A stretch of 63,455 nucleotides of DNA from an uncultured Acidobacteriota bacterium. GTDB taxonomy: Bacteria > Acidobacteriota > Blastocatellia > Pyrinomonadales > Pyrinomonadaceae. The stretch covers positions 1 through 63,455 of the forward strand of contig CALMAH010000031.1 of the NCBI GenBank assembly GCA_937859595.1, in the 5' to 3' direction. Numbering within the stretch: position 1 is the stretch's first letter; every line of letters begins with the position of its first letter. The notes beneath the pieces are model-generated. The model did no database searches. It was not told the origin of the DNA and saw nothing but the letters and a program-made list of their open reading frames with translations. Both the position numbers and the translations under genes were made by a program. This document shows, one piece after another, positions 1 to 9,403 of the stretch.

Positions 1-140
1 GTCTGAAATGCAGGAAGATCGGTTTATCGACAGGCTCCGTCAGGAGCAGGATGTTTGTAGCGCCAAAGCACCCGCAAAGCCGCCAAACCCCGTCATGGGC
101 GACATCTATCACACGGCCCGCGCTGGGCAGGTATCAAAGT

Positions 141-203
141 GTTTCAACCGTTTCAAATGTTTCAAGTGTTTCAGGCGTTTCAGGCGTTTCAAGTGTTTCA
201 CCG
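141..203. repeat. 9-bp tandem minisatellite, seven copies
   Basis: Seven head-to-tail 9-bp units of the form GTTTCANNN run without a break from 141 to 203. The last three bases vary (ACC, AAT, AGT, GGC, GGC, AGT, CCG). A related sequence, GTATCAAAG, lies just upstream at 131. No convincing gene covers it. Open frames here are stop-free only because the unit length is a multiple of three. Confidence 0.85.
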
Positions 204-243
204 CAACACTTTCCCCTCCGGGAAACGAAACACCGTCCCGCTT

Positions 244-377
244 AAAAGTGGCTCATTTCGCAAAATGGAACGATTTGTCGCCGCAACCAATGTTGTATCA
301 ACAGGTTAACCCGTTCCACTTTGGACATTCTAATGCAAAAAGTGGAACGATTCCTGGCATCCGCCAGCAAAAAGTGG
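244..377. repeat. Cluster of AAAAGTGG motifs, possible insertion-sequence end
   Basis: The octamer AAAAGTGG or a close variant occurs at 244-251, 337-345 and 369-377, and inverted as CCACTTT at 316-322. Two copies are followed by GGAACGATT-like sequence. Several short copies in about 130 bases resemble the multiple terminal repeats at ends of IS21-type elements, but no transposase remains, so this reading is tentative. Apart from this and the minisatellite, I see nothing in 1-495. Confidence 0.3.
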
Positions 378-495
378 GGAAATATGGTACATCCTTCCCA
401 ACCCGGCGGTTCACCCGGGGAACGCGCGTTCCCCGGTCGGTTAGCACGATAAATGTCACAAATGATATCCGAAGAAGAAAAGCGAGAGATGGAGG

Positions 496-1797
496 TCAAT
501 CCAGGGCAATGAATGTAAGCGGCGTTGTAGGAGCAATGCCGTTCAGGGCGTTGCGGAGCGCGGGGACCAGCCCTTCGGCCTCCATGAATTCACGTCCAAG
601 GAGACGCCTTAGCCTTTTTTCCTTTTTCTCGCCGGTCAGCTCCTTCAACATCCCTCGCATAAATGCCGAAACGATCTCCGGAGCAAACTGCTTCCCCGCA
701 TTTCTCTGCAGGTCCTCGACAACCTCCAGCGGCGGGCGGCGTCGCTTATACGGACGGTCGGTGGTCATCGCGTCAAATGAATCCGCTACGCTGACGACCT
801 TGGCTATATAGGGGATCTCGCGGTCATAAAGCCCGTCGGGATACCCTCGGCCGTCGATCCGTTCATGGTGATATTTTGCCGCCAGCGGGACGTCAGTGTA
901 GGGATGATGTATCGGCTGGAGTATCTCAAAACCGACACCCGGATGCTTGTTCAGCTCGGTCGATTCGCGAGCGTTTATCCGATAGGGAGCGTTTATGATC
1001 TTTCGTTCGACCGTGATCTTTCCGACGTCGTGCAGATAGCCAGCCACGGCGGCTCCTTCTACCTCTTCTTCGTTCCAGCCGAGCTCGATACCTATTATCT
1101 CCGAATATTTCCCGACACGTACCGAGTGGCCCTCGGTGTATTTGTCCTTTCGGTCGATCGCGGCGGCAAATGCCTTGACAGTGTCCTTGTAGGTCATCCG
1201 CAGGTTCTCATAGAGCTTTCGGTTCTCTTCGGCCCGGCGTTCAAGTTCGGCCGTCAAATTGCGCTGGGCTATCGCTGCCCCGATGTGGCAGCCCATTGCC
1301 GAGAGCACCTCTTTGTCGTGTGCGGAGTAGCGCTCTCCGCTTGCTTTCTCACCAAGAAGGACAGCGCCGAGAAGTTCGCCGCGGATAACAAGTGGCACGA
1401 AAAGCTCGATCCGTGCTCGTTCAAGGCTGTGATCATACACCTGAAAGAACGGGAGAGCCTTTGCTAGCGAATTCTCAATAGGGTTCATCCCTTGTGCGGT
1501 GAACTGGCGTTCGTCCTCGTGGCAAAGTGCAAGCGAAAGCGGGAATTCTTCGCCAAGGCCTCGCCCGGCCACCATGTTCATTTCATGCCCGAAACGCGAA
1601 AAACGCGCCACCCCGCCGCGCATTATCGCCAACGAGCCGAGGATAAGATGTAAAGAGGTTCTTATCGTCTCGTGAAAGCTCTGCTTACAGGAGACCTCCT
1701 GTCCGAGTTCGGCGAGTGCACCGAAGGTGTGTATCAACTTACCACGCTCTGCTGCGAGGCGGTTGGGGGGAAGCGTTCCTGCGTCGTTGATGTTCAC
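496..1797 (-). CDS. GAF and HD-GYP domain cyclic-di-GMP phosphodiesterase
   Basis: The 433-residue product has an N-terminal GAF-like sensor (about residues 35-185), a short coiled linker and an HD-GYP domain with the metal-binding LHDVGK motif near residue 257, then YHHER and GRGYPDG. HD-GYP proteins hydrolyse cyclic-di-GMP in the cytoplasm. I chose the GTG start at 1797 because it overlaps the stop of the upstream STAS gene as GTGA, a translational coupling signature; an open frame extends further upstream but only shadows that gene. The pair suggests that STAS-type switching and c-di-GMP turnover are linked (inference). Confidence 0.9.
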   Translation of the reverse strand: MNINDAGTLPPNRLAAERGKLIHTFGALAELGQEVSCKQSFHETIRTSLHLILGSLAIMRGGVARFSRFGHEMNMVAGRGLGEEFPLSLALCHEDERQFTAQGMNPIENSLAKALPFFQVYDHSLERARIELFVPLVIRGELLGAVLLGEKASGERYSAHDKEVLSAMGCHIGAAIAQRNLTAELERRAEENRKLYENLRMTYKDTVKAFAAAIDRKDKYTEGHSVRVGKYSEIIGIELGWNEEEVEGAAVAGYLHDVGKITVERKIINAPYRINARESTELNKHPGVGFEILQPIHHPYTDVPLAAKYHHERIDGRGYPDGLYDREIPYIAKVVSVADSFDAMTTDRPYKRRRPPLEVVEDLQRNAGKQFAPEIVSAFMRGMLKELTGEKKEKRLRRLLGREFMEAEGLVPALRNALNGIAPTTPLTFIALD

Positions 1798-2117
1798 GTT
1801 TCTTTGATCTCGACATGTTTCATGATGCCGAGCATTTCGAATAGCTCGATAGTATTTTGGTTGAGGTCGGAAAAAACGACGCGAGCGCCGTTGCCCGTAG
1901 CCGAATCGATTACGCCCAGCAGGATGGATACACCGATCGAATTGACTATCTCCGTTCGCGAGAAATCCACCACGATCTCGTTGCAACCCTCTCGAAGTTT
2001 TTCACGGCACTCGCGTTCGATGCGTTCGCCCGAAAGCTTGTTCAGATAGTCGCCGGCTTGTACGACCGCGCTTTTGCCCTCAGTTACGGGAGGGACATCG
2101 TGATCTGTTCCGATCAT
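1794..2117 (-). CDS. STAS-domain protein (anti-sigma factor antagonist-like)
   Basis: This 107-residue protein is a single STAS domain. It has the typical central segment IVVDFSRTEIVNSIGVSILL, where a serine in NSIGVS corresponds to the phosphorylated serine of SpoIIAA-type antagonists. Such proteins bind or release an anti-sigma or kinase partner depending on phosphorylation. It is the first gene of a two-gene unit with the HD-GYP gene and overlaps it by four bases. No partner RsbW-like kinase is visible in the window, but a SpoIIE-type phosphatase lies at 25.5 kb. Confidence 0.85.
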   Translation of the reverse strand: MIGTDHDVPPVTEGKSAVVQAGDYLNKLSGERIERECREKLREGCNEIVVDFSRTEIVNSIGVSILLGVIDSATGNGARVVFSDLNQNTIELFEMLGIMKHVEIKET

Positions 2118-2174
2118 TTACTAACTTGTTATTCCTGTTTAATTTGAATCTTTTGAGCTAATGCGAATTCTTAG

Positions 2175-2239
2175 GTTACTTTGTAACACAACCGTAAGTA
2201 TATGACAATGGAAATCGGTCAATTGCCGAAAGATTCGGC
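2175..2239. promoter_or_regulatory. Two perfect inverted repeats upstream of the STAS gene
   Basis: GTTAC-TTT-GTAAC lies at 2175-2187 and GCCGAA-AGA-TTCGGC at 2225-2239, both in the gap between the STAS start and the dnaJ terminator. The first is the size of a small operator and is placed to act on the leftward STAS/HD-GYP promoter. The second has no T-tract and could be an operator or an mRNA structure. Function is inferred from position only. Confidence 0.35.
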
Positions 2240-2240
2240 G

Positions 2241-2280
2241 TGAAAAAAGAGGGCCGCCCCAATTGATCCCGAGGCGGCCC
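2241..2280 (-). terminator. Rho-independent terminator of dnaJ
   Basis: GGGCCGCC (2251-2258) pairs with GGCGGCCC (2273-2280). On the minus strand the stem is followed by CTCTTTTTTC. It lies 21 bases past the dnaJ stop. A T-run on the other side (2285 onward) could also make it work on the plus strand. Confidence 0.85.
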
Positions 2281-2300
2281 ATCCGTTTTTTTGACATGGT

Positions 2301-3398
2301 TCAGCTGAATATGTTCCTTACCTTGTCCATGAACGATTCGTCATTAAACTCGGTGTCTTCTATCTCAGCGAGTTGTTCAAGCAATTTTCGCTGTTCTTTT
2401 GTAAGCGTTTTCGGTGTGATCAGAGTGACGGCGACAAATAGATCTCCGCGCCCGCGCCCGTCAAGCGCCGGCAATCCTTTTGATTTGATTCGAAATACGG
2501 TTCCGGTTTGCGTCCCCGCCGGGATCTTGAGCTCTTCTTCGCCGTCCAGTGTCTTCACATTGATCTCCGCGCCGAGCGCAGCCTGGGCAAAGGTCACGGG
2601 CACGGCCGAATACAGATTTGCGCCCTGACGCTCGAACATTTCGTGCTCCTTGATATGGATCACCACAAACAAGTCACCCGGAGGCCCACCGTTCACGCCT
2701 GATTCGCCTTCACCACTTACACGGAGCCGCGAACCTGTGTCCACACCGGCGGGTATCTTTATTTCAAGTGACTTTTCCTTTTCTACGCGACCCTGTCCGC
2801 GACAGGTCCTGCATGGATTGCGGATCACCTTGCCCTTGCCGCCGCAATTTGCACATGTGCGCATCACGCTGAAAAAGCCCTGTTGATATGTTGTCTGGCC
2901 GCTGCCGCCGCATGTCATGCAGTCTTCGGGATGAGTGCCGCTTTCCGCACCGGAGCCCTCGCAGGTTTCACAGGTCTCCAGCCTTGGGATATTGAGTTTT
3001 TCGTCCTTGCCCTCAGCCGCGTCTTCTAGCGTTATCTCGATGTCGTAGCGGAGATCGGCGCCGCGCTGGACGCTCGAACGCCGTCTCGTCCGCCTGCCGA
3101 ACATATCGCCAAAGCCGAACATATCGAAGATGTCCTCGATATTCCCAAAGCCGGGATCAAATCCTGCCCCGGCGCCGACAGCAGAATGCCCAAAGCGGTC
3201 ATAGGCAGAACGTTTTTGAGGGTCTGAAAGCACCGCATACGCCTCTGCACACTCCTTGAAACGTTCCTCAGCGTGCGGATCACCCGGGTTCTTGTCAGGA
3301 TGATATTTAACGGCCAGCGCACGGTAGGCCTTCTTGATCTCAGATTCGCCTGCCGTCCGCGATATTCCAAGAATCTCGTAATAATCTCTTTTCACCAT
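2301..3398 (-). CDS. dnaJ: Chaperone protein DnaJ
   Basis: The 365-residue protein has the full type-I DnaJ layout. There is an N-terminal J domain with the HPD motif (YHPDKNPGD), a Gly/Phe-rich linker, four CxxCxGxG zinc-finger repeats ([32 protein letters not shown]) and the C-terminal substrate-binding domains. It stimulates DnaK ATPase and holds unfolded clients. The start at 3398 begins [11 protein letters not shown]; the upstream in-frame extension of 58 codons does not match the family. The gene stands alone here, without dnaK, grpE or hrcA. Confidence 0.97.
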   Translation of the reverse strand: MVKRDYYEILGISRTAGESEIKKAYRALAVKYHPDKNPGDPHAEERFKECAEAYAVLSDPQKRSAYDRFGHSAVGAGAGFDPGFGNIEDIFDMFGFGDMFGRRTRRRSSVQRGADLRYDIEITLEDAAEGKDEKLNIPRLETCETCEGSGAESGTHPEDCMTCGGSGQTTYQQGFFSVMRTCANCGGKGKVIRNPCRTCRGQGRVEKEKSLEIKIPAGVDTGSRLRVSGEGESGVNGGPPGDLFVVIHIKEHEMFERQGANLYSAVPVTFAQAALGAEINVKTLDGEEELKIPAGTQTGTVFRIKSKGLPALDGRGRGDLFVAVTLITPKTLTKEQRKLLEQLAEIEDTEFNDESFMDKVRNIFS

Positions 3399-3744
3399 AA
3401 TAGTTTCGGACCGCGGTCGCGGCCCTATAGTGCCGCAGCCCCGCTCCAAAATGTGTTCGGATATCCAAAACCAGAACTGCGCCAGCCCAATTGATTGAAC
3501 TGACGCTTTGACTATTTTCCGACAATGCGGAGATTTTAACAAGCCGCCGGAATATCTGCTCAATATCACCAAAGAAGAAAATGCACTAAGAGTTCAGGAT
3601 AGCAGCGGCAGAAAAGCATTATCGGAATTACTTAACAAGGATTATGAGGAAGGGGGACGTTCTATAAACACTAGTCGGTCTATCCACATTTAAATGGACC
3701 CATTAAATATGTGAAAAAGATCAAGCCCTTTTTCTTTACTCCAT
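3399..3744. other. Gene-free stretch with an imperfect inverted repeat
   Basis: No convincing gene is present. An imperfect inverted repeat at 3685-3713 (CACATTTAAATGG against CCATTAAATATGTG) lies between dnaJ and a transposase scrap and could be a relic of an element end. The dnaJ promoter should lie in the right-hand part of dnaJ's upstream region, but I cannot pick out a clear one. Confidence 0.4.
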
Positions 3745-3906
3745 TCACATTCGTTTGGAGGCCCTTGGACATGCTTTCGCCGGCTCTAAAAATGAGCTAT
3801 CCCGTTTCGATGCCAGTCTAAGTAAAGAATTCCAGTTTTCCTGGTGTTTCTGAAAAACCTCATTCGGGGTCAGGTCGCGCAGAGTATTGTGCGGCATTAT
3901 TGTATC
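3745..3906 (-). pseudogene. C-terminal scrap of an IS3/IS481-type transposase
   Basis: The minus-strand frame reads TIMPHNTLRDLTPNEVFQKH and then about 30 lysine/arginine-rich residues to a stop at 3745. This matches the C-terminal end of rve-type integrase cores, where a 'YNxxRPHxxLxxLTPxE' pattern is typical. Everything upstream, including the DDE catalytic residues, is missing. The fragment abuts the 3' end of the M1 peptidase gene. Confidence 0.5.
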
Positions 3907-3915
3907 CTAGTGCGG

Positions 3916-5604
3916 CTATTTTATCTCCAGCAATCTGATGGTCTTTAGCGGAATCTTTTCGTCCGGGTCGATGTTCATTTCATCCGGAGTTGTATCAATC
4001 GGTATCACTATTGTTTCTCTGCGGGACTTTATGTCAGCGGTGTGGCGTATACGCGAGCCGTCCTCACCTAGGAATTCTATCTCCAGCGGAAGCCGGAAAC
4101 CGGCCGGGGTCAGGCGGTCGCCACGCTGGGTCTGTTCTATGTCCAGCCTCATCTCACCGGCGTCGCGATCGTATCGATATCTGATCGTAAGCTTTGGATA
4201 TCCTGTCCCGTAGATCCACTGGTCAAAGAACCATCCGAGGTTTTGTCCCGATGCCTCTTCCATAGCACTACGCAGATCGTGCGTTCGTAAGCTCGAAAAG
4301 CGATGGCGGATCAGTATTGTGTTCAGAGCCTTCCAAAACGCCCTGTCGCCTATTTGTTCGCGAAGCTGATGTACCACCGCCCCTCCCTTGTTGTAGGTGA
4401 CGGCCGGCCATTTGAAGAGTATCGATGTGTCAGCGGCCCTGCGATTGTAAAGCCCGTGCGAGACGGGAGTCGTGGCCTCGTGGTTCATGAAAGCCTCGGC
4501 ATCGAGCATTATCTTCCGCATATAGTCTTCGCGGCCGTACATTTTCTCGCGGATCGCCGCTTCGAAAAAGGTAGCAAAGGCTTCGTTCAGATAAAGCTCG
4601 GCCCAGTTTGCACAGGTGACGTTGTTGCCAAACCATGAATGTGCGATCTCGTGTGCGACCAGATCCTCTACGTTGCCACGAAGGAAATCGAGCCGGGCAT
4701 ATGCGATCTCCGTATCGGACATCGTCGTTGCGGTAATATTCTCCATACCGCCGAACTCGAAATTTGCCACCATCGTCTGGTCATATTTGCTGAAGGGATA
4801 TGCGACCGAGGTTAGCTCTTCCATTATCTTGAGCATCTCCGTGGTCTTGCCGTATGCCAGCGGGACGAGACTGGCCGAGCCGGGATAAACATAATAGCCG
4901 AGCGGGATCTCGCCATACTTCTCCTCGACTTTTTCGTACTCCCCGATGACAAACGACACAAGGTAGGTCGAATGCGGGATATCCATCCGGAAATGATGCG
5001 TCACTGTGCCACCCGGGTTTTCCTTTTTTTCCATCAACACGCCGTTGCCGATAACGGTCTGGCCTTTCTTTGCCGTAATGAATTTTTCGGTAGTCGCTTT
5101 GTCCTCTGGATGGTCAAAGGAAGGGAACCAGTGCCGTGCCTCGTCGGGTTGCCCTTGTGTCCAGATCTGGTCAGAGTGTACGCGGCGGCCCTGGTCGCGC
5201 CGTTCGTTGACAAAGTACACACCTTTCTGCGGGCGGGTCGTATAGCGAAAACGCAGCGAGACCTCTTCATCTGGACCATATGCCCTGTCGAGCGTAATGC
5301 TTACGTTGCCTCTGGCTGCCGTGTATTTCAGTGGCTTGCCCGTTTCGCCGTTCTCGACTTGCGTAAAGGCTAACCCGACGGCATCCAGCCGGACGTTTCG
5401 GAGAACCGCGACCTTGGGCCGTAACCGAACGGTAATGTCGCCGATCACCGTTCGCTTCGGATGGTCAAAACTGACTCGGATCGTATAGTGCTCTACGTCA
5501 AAATCGGCCTGCCGGTCATAGGCGGGACGGGCCGTCTGCGCGACCGCATCGACCGCAGCGATGGTAAAAATTACGAAAAGAAAACCGCGGAATTGTTGCT
5601 TCAT
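3916..5604 (-). CDS. Secreted M1-family aminopeptidase
   Basis: The 562-residue protein starts with a signal peptide (MKQQFRGFLFVIFTIAAVDA, cleavage near AVAQ) and continues with the M1 beta-saddle domain. The exopeptidase signature GGMEN is at about 285-289, the zinc ligands HEIAH at 318-322 and a glutamate (NEAF) about 19 residues on at 341. M1 enzymes remove N-terminal residues from peptides, here probably in the periplasm. The C-terminal HEAT domain of long M1 enzymes is absent. An in-frame start 14 codons upstream would spoil the signal peptide, so I prefer 5604. Confidence 0.93.
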   Translation of the reverse strand: MKQQFRGFLFVIFTIAAVDAVAQTARPAYDRQADFDVEHYTIRVSFDHPKRTVIGDITVRLRPKVAVLRNVRLDAVGLAFTQVENGETGKPLKYTAARGNVSITLDRAYGPDEEVSLRFRYTTRPQKGVYFVNERRDQGRRVHSDQIWTQGQPDEARHWFPSFDHPEDKATTEKFITAKKGQTVIGNGVLMEKKENPGGTVTHHFRMDIPHSTYLVSFVIGEYEKVEEKYGEIPLGYYVYPGSASLVPLAYGKTTEMLKIMEELTSVAYPFSKYDQTMVANFEFGGMENITATTMSDTEIAYARLDFLRGNVEDLVAHEIAHSWFGNNVTCANWAELYLNEAFATFFEAAIREKMYGREDYMRKIMLDAEAFMNHEATTPVSHGLYNRRAADTSILFKWPAVTYNKGGAVVHQLREQIGDRAFWKALNTILIRHRFSSLRTHDLRSAMEEASGQNLGWFFDQWIYGTGYPKLTIRYRYDRDAGEMRLDIEQTQRGDRLTPAGFRLPLEIEFLGEDGSRIRHTADIKSRRETIVIPIDTTPDEMNIDPDEKIPLKTIRLLEIK

Positions 5605-5728
5605 AATGGGTGAACCCGATGGGCCGGGGATCTCGTCTCCGAACACCTAAGAGGATAACCTTGATGCCTCAAGCTTGTCCGAATTGTTGATTTCGTTATG
5701 ATGATAGCAAAACCACGGAGCTACAACC

Positions 5729-7159
5729 ATGAAACTGATCACCTCGACAACATTTTTTGTCCTCTTCCTCGCAATTGCCGTTACCGGCCAAACCGCTTCG
5801 CCGACGCCGCGGATCTTTTCGCCGCAGACGCTCGCCGAATTGCGGATCATTCGCGATGAGGCCCTTAAAACCAGATACGCATATGAAAAGACCGGATTTA
5901 TGTCGAATAACATAGGGCCACGGCTATCGGGCTCGGCGCAGGCAGCTCGTGCGGTCGAATGGGTTGCCGAAGAGATGAGGCAGCTTGGGCTCGAGGTGAG
6001 GCTGCAGGAATTGCGGGTCCCCCATTGGGTTCGCGGAATTGAGACTGGTGAATTGATCGAATTTCCGGGAATGGCGCCGGGCACGACGCAAAAAGTCGTT
6101 CTGACAGCACTTGGCGGAAGCATAGCGACCCCTGCAAAGGGGCTAACAGCCGAAGTTGTTGTTGTCGATTCGTGGGACGACCTGGAACGGCTTGGCCGCG
6201 AGGGCGTGACGGGCAAGGTGGTGCTCTTTAATGCGAAATTCGACCGTAGGCTTGCGGAGAGCGGTTTCGGGCTACAGGCCTATGCTCAGGTGGTCCAATA
6301 TCGCAGCCGAGGAGCGATCGAGGCGGCGAGACTCGGGGCGGTCGGATCTCTCGTTCGGTCGGCAGGGGCTTCCCAAATGCGTCTGCCGCATACGGGCGGG
6401 TTGCGTTACGAGGCGAGCGTTCCGCGTATACCCGGTGCGGCGGTCACATACGAAGATGCGGATATGATCGCCTACCTCTCCAGAATTGGGAAGGTGCGCA
6501 TCAGGCTTCTACTAACACCACAGACGTTGCCGGAGGCCATCAGCCATAATGTGATCGCCGATCTAAAGGGAAGCGAGCGTCCGGGCGAGATCGTTATCGT
6601 TTCGGGCCATCTGGATTCGTGGGACCTTGGGACAGGGGCCCTCGACGATGCCTGCGGGGTCGCGGTGGCGATGCAGGTCCCTTATCTGCTTAACAAACTG
6701 AGACTCAGGCCGAAGCGAACTATTCGGGTTATCGCATATATGAACGAGGAGAACGGGCTGGTCGGCGGAAACGAATATGCGCGTGCCGAGGAGGCTAAAA
6801 TAATCGATCATTTTGCCGCGATAGAGAGCGACCTAGGAGCGTCACGACCGCTCGGGCTACTCTTTGCCGGAGATCGTGATGCTCTGCCTTTCTTTGATCC
6901 GATACTTGATGTACTGCGTGGGCACGGAGCGGGCATGATCAGAATGGAAGGCGGCGTCGGGGCCGATATCGATCCGCTCACACGACGCGGCGTGCCTTCG
7001 TTCGCGCCTTGGTTTGATACAAGAAGTTACTTTAAGTATCACCATACTGCGGCCGACACATTCGACAAAATCGACCCGGACGACTTGGCAAAGGTTGGCT
7101 CTGTGATGGCCGTCCTGGCCTACGGGCTTGCGAATATGGAACAGCAGCTTCCACGATAA
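5729..7159 (+). CDS. Secreted M28-family metallopeptidase with PA insert
   Basis: The 476-residue protein has a signal peptide (MKLITSTTFFVLFLAIAVTG) and a PA-type insert at about 120-230, followed by the M28 di-zinc core. Likely ligands are the His/Asp of SGHLDSWDLG, the Asp of ALDDACG, the Glu pair of NEENG, the Asp of ESDLGA and the His of YHHTAADT. It is probably a periplasmic carboxy- or aminopeptidase. A GGAG ribosome site precedes the ATG. It is divergent from the M1 gene with 124 bases between the starts, so the two may share a regulatory region. Confidence 0.92.
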   Translation: MKLITSTTFFVLFLAIAVTGQTASPTPRIFSPQTLAELRIIRDEALKTRYAYEKTGFMSNNIGPRLSGSAQAARAVEWVAEEMRQLGLEVRLQELRVPHWVRGIETGELIEFPGMAPGTTQKVVLTALGGSIATPAKGLTAEVVVVDSWDDLERLGREGVTGKVVLFNAKFDRRLAESGFGLQAYAQVVQYRSRGAIEAARLGAVGSLVRSAGASQMRLPHTGGLRYEASVPRIPGAAVTYEDADMIAYLSRIGKVRIRLLLTPQTLPEAISHNVIADLKGSERPGEIVIVSGHLDSWDLGTGALDDACGVAVAMQVPYLLNKLRLRPKRTIRVIAYMNEENGLVGGNEYARAEEAKIIDHFAAIESDLGASRPLGLLFAGDRDALPFFDPILDVLRGHGAGMIRMEGGVGADIDPLTRRGVPSFAPWFDTRSYFKYHHTAADTFDKIDPDDLAKVGSVMAVLAYGLANMEQQLPR

Positions 7160-7238
7160 GAATGCGGATATTTGATCTGCGTTTGAATCGTGGGCGTAGG
7201 CTTGATAGGGTATTGAAAAGGGAGGCACAAATACGACC

Positions 7239-7403
7239 ATGAATAGGCCGCCGCCATACTTTCCGCAAAATCAGCTTTCGCCGCCGGATGAAAACCGGTA
7301 TCGAAAGTTCAAATTAATTGTTGGAGTGGTTTTAGCTCTCGTCGTTCTGGGGATCATCGGAGCCGGGTTCGGATTGTACTTCCTAATCAATTGGTTGATT
7401 TAG
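7239..7403 (+). CDS. Small single-span membrane protein (54 aa)
   Basis: This short frame encodes a proline-rich N-terminus (MNRPPPYFPQNQLSPPDENR), a basic stop (YRKFK) and one hydrophobic helix of about 24 residues rich in Val, Leu and Gly. GGGAGG lies upstream of the ATG with a longish 13-base gap, and a strong terminator follows 32 bases after the stop. Proline-rich tails plus a single helix occur in many tiny bacterial inner-membrane proteins of unknown role. I do not recognise a family. Confidence 0.65.
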   Translation: MNRPPPYFPQNQLSPPDENRYRKFKLIVGVVLALVVLGIIGAGFGLYFLINWLI

Positions 7404-7435
7404 CACTTGCTTTAAGCGGAACGTGAAAAATGGCT

Positions 7436-7465
7436 AAGGGTGCCGTGGAGAGCACCCTTTTTTTT
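7436..7465 (+). terminator. Rho-independent terminator after the small membrane protein
   Basis: AAGGGTGC (7436-7443) pairs with GCACCCTT (7452-7459) across an 8-base loop and runs into T6. It ends rightward transcription of the M28/small-protein unit before the convergent S41 gene. Confidence 0.92.
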
Positions 7466-7480
7466 CGAAAACGTCGGCCT

Positions 7481-9205
7481 CTATTTGTTGTCTGAAGAAC
7501 TCTGGGGTTCGGCCCCAGATTTCAGTGCCGACCGCCTTTGCGCAAGCTGCTGAGCCTGAGGCAGTACCTCGATCGCCTTCATCAACTGACTATCCAATTC
7601 CTTGAACACCTGAAGATAGGTTGTAGTTCCGTAAGCCGCGGTCACTAGCTCAGAACGAAGCATTCTTTCGACATAGTCTCGCTCCCGATCGACCTGTGCA
7701 GCGGAAAAGTCATATTTCGACACAGCAAAATCTCTGAAGGTCTGATAAAGCCTTTCAGTTATGACGAAATCATCATCTTTCAGGTTATAACCGAACCGGA
7801 TGGGTCGGTCGATAGTTTTTGATTCGAAGCCTTTCACCTTTCCGTGGGCCAGATCGAGAGCAAATGCAAAAACCGGATTATTCAGCCGTTGTCTGAAGCG
7901 GGCCTGTTCTATCGGGATCATGTTCGGCCGAACCTCCACATCGGGGTTAATGCCGCCTCCGCTGTAGACGCTTCTACCAAGGTCGGTTTTCGATTCCGGA
8001 CCGATGGGGGGTTCTGAACCCTGGTCATCATCCCTGCCTATGCCGCCTTTTGTGTAATAACTGTAAACGTCGCCGTTAGAATAATCGCGCTGGATGAGCC
8101 GGCCGCTCGGGGTCTCGTATTTCGCGATGGTCAAAAGCAGCATCGAGCCATAATCAAGTACGAACGGGTTTTGGACGAGTCCCTTACCAAACGTGGTTTC
8201 GCCCACAATGAGTGCCCGGTCGTGGTCCTGCAAAGCTCCGGCGAGTATCTCAGACGCCGAGGCCGAGTTCCGATTCACAAGAACGACCAGTGGGATCTGT
8301 TCTGGATTGTTGTTTTCGGCGAGATATGGCTCGGCAGCGCCGAGAATGCGACCTTTTTGCGTAAAGACGGTCTGCCCTCGGGACAAGAACGTGTTCGCGA
8401 CACGATATGCCTGACCGACCAGCCCGCCGCCATTGTCCTTTAGGTCAAGGATAAGCTGCTTCATCCCCTCAGCCTTGAGGTTTTTCATCGCTTCGACGAA
8501 CTCGCCATATGTCGTCTGATTAAAGCCGCCGGTCATCGCGATATAGCCGATGCCGGGGCGGATCATGTATGCTTCTTGGATGGATGGCTGCGGCACCGCG
8601 TCGCGGACTATCTCCACGGTCTCACGCTTCCCGGTCCCGTGGCGTTCAATGGTGATCTTTGCGGTCGTATTACGAGGGCCGCGGAGATGATCGCGTACCT
8701 CGGAAAACGGCCTACCAAGCATCGGGTTTCCATTCACCTCGACGATCTTATCGCCGTATCGAAGCCCGGCTCTGTGTGCCGGAGCGTTTTCGAATGTCGC
8801 TCTAATGTAGGTGGCAAGCACATTTCCATCCGCGTCGCTCAGATCGCCGATGGTTGCCCCGATTCCGAAGTAACGCGAACTCTGGTCCGTTCGGAATTGT
8901 TCGAATTCTTTCGCGTCAAAGTAGTTTGAGTGCGGGTCGAGCGACCGAAGCATTTTTTCGATCGAGGATTTGAAAACGTCGTTATAGTTGATACGCTTGC
9001 CGACAAAATGGGCGTTCTCGATTACGGTAAGTGCTTCGGTAATGTCCGATCCGATGGTTTCGGTCGTCACTTTCGGACTCTTCTCGGCAGAAGGTAGCGG
9101 CAGAGTCACGGTAGCCCGAGCCGTGGATTGTGCAGCGGCGTCGGCTGCAAACAGGAGAACGAACGAAAGGACTGCGGATAGTAAAGCGTACGATCTGGAT
9201 CTCAC
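7481..9205 (-). CDS. S41-family C-terminal processing peptidase
   Basis: The 574-residue protein has a signal peptide (AAAQ at 23-26), a PDZ domain (about 105-200) and an S41 protease core. The serine of NSASASEI (Ser316) and the lysine of FGKGLVQ (Lys341) are 25 residues apart, as in CtpB and Prc, and form the expected Ser-Lys dyad. Such enzymes trim periplasmic proteins from the C-terminus. Translation begins at a GTG supported by AAGGAG eight bases upstream. It is divergent from the tricorn-like gene. Confidence 0.93.
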   Translation of the reverse strand: MRSRSYALLSAVLSFVLLFAADAAAQSTARATVTLPLPSAEKSPKVTTETIGSDITEALTVIENAHFVGKRINYNDVFKSSIEKMLRSLDPHSNYFDAKEFEQFRTDQSSRYFGIGATIGDLSDADGNVLATYIRATFENAPAHRAGLRYGDKIVEVNGNPMLGRPFSEVRDHLRGPRNTTAKITIERHGTGKRETVEIVRDAVPQPSIQEAYMIRPGIGYIAMTGGFNQTTYGEFVEAMKNLKAEGMKQLILDLKDNGGGLVGQAYRVANTFLSRGQTVFTQKGRILGAAEPYLAENNNPEQIPLVVLVNRNSASASEILAGALQDHDRALIVGETTFGKGLVQNPFVLDYGSMLLLTIAKYETPSGRLIQRDYSNGDVYSYYTKGGIGRDDDQGSEPPIGPESKTDLGRSVYSGGGINPDVEVRPNMIPIEQARFRQRLNNPVFAFALDLAHGKVKGFESKTIDRPIRFGYNLKDDDFVITERLYQTFRDFAVSKYDFSAAQVDRERDYVERMLRSELVTAAYGTTTYLQVFKELDSQLMKAIEVLPQAQQLAQRRSALKSGAEPQSSSDNK

Positions 9206-9403
9206 AAATTCTGACTCCTTGGCGTCTGGGCCACGTGATCGAGGCCGCGTTCGAAAATGATAGCACTCCTTTGAGGGAATTACGACAGGAAAAGTTGCCT
9301 CTCTATCGCGGTCACGGCCGCGCCAACGTTGCTTTTAATCCGGGGGTTTTTACGCTAACATCAACAAAACTCGAATTCACCCCGTTTGGAGGTTCCCCAA
9401 TAA

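Noticed and set aside
1..811. A 267-codon plus-strand frame at the left edge.
   Set aside because: It runs through the 9-bp minisatellite and then antisense to the HD-GYP gene; no domain or ribosome site supports it.
2225..2239. A second terminator upstream of the dnaJ terminator.
   Set aside because: The stem GCCGAA/TTCGGC is short and no T-tract follows on either strand.
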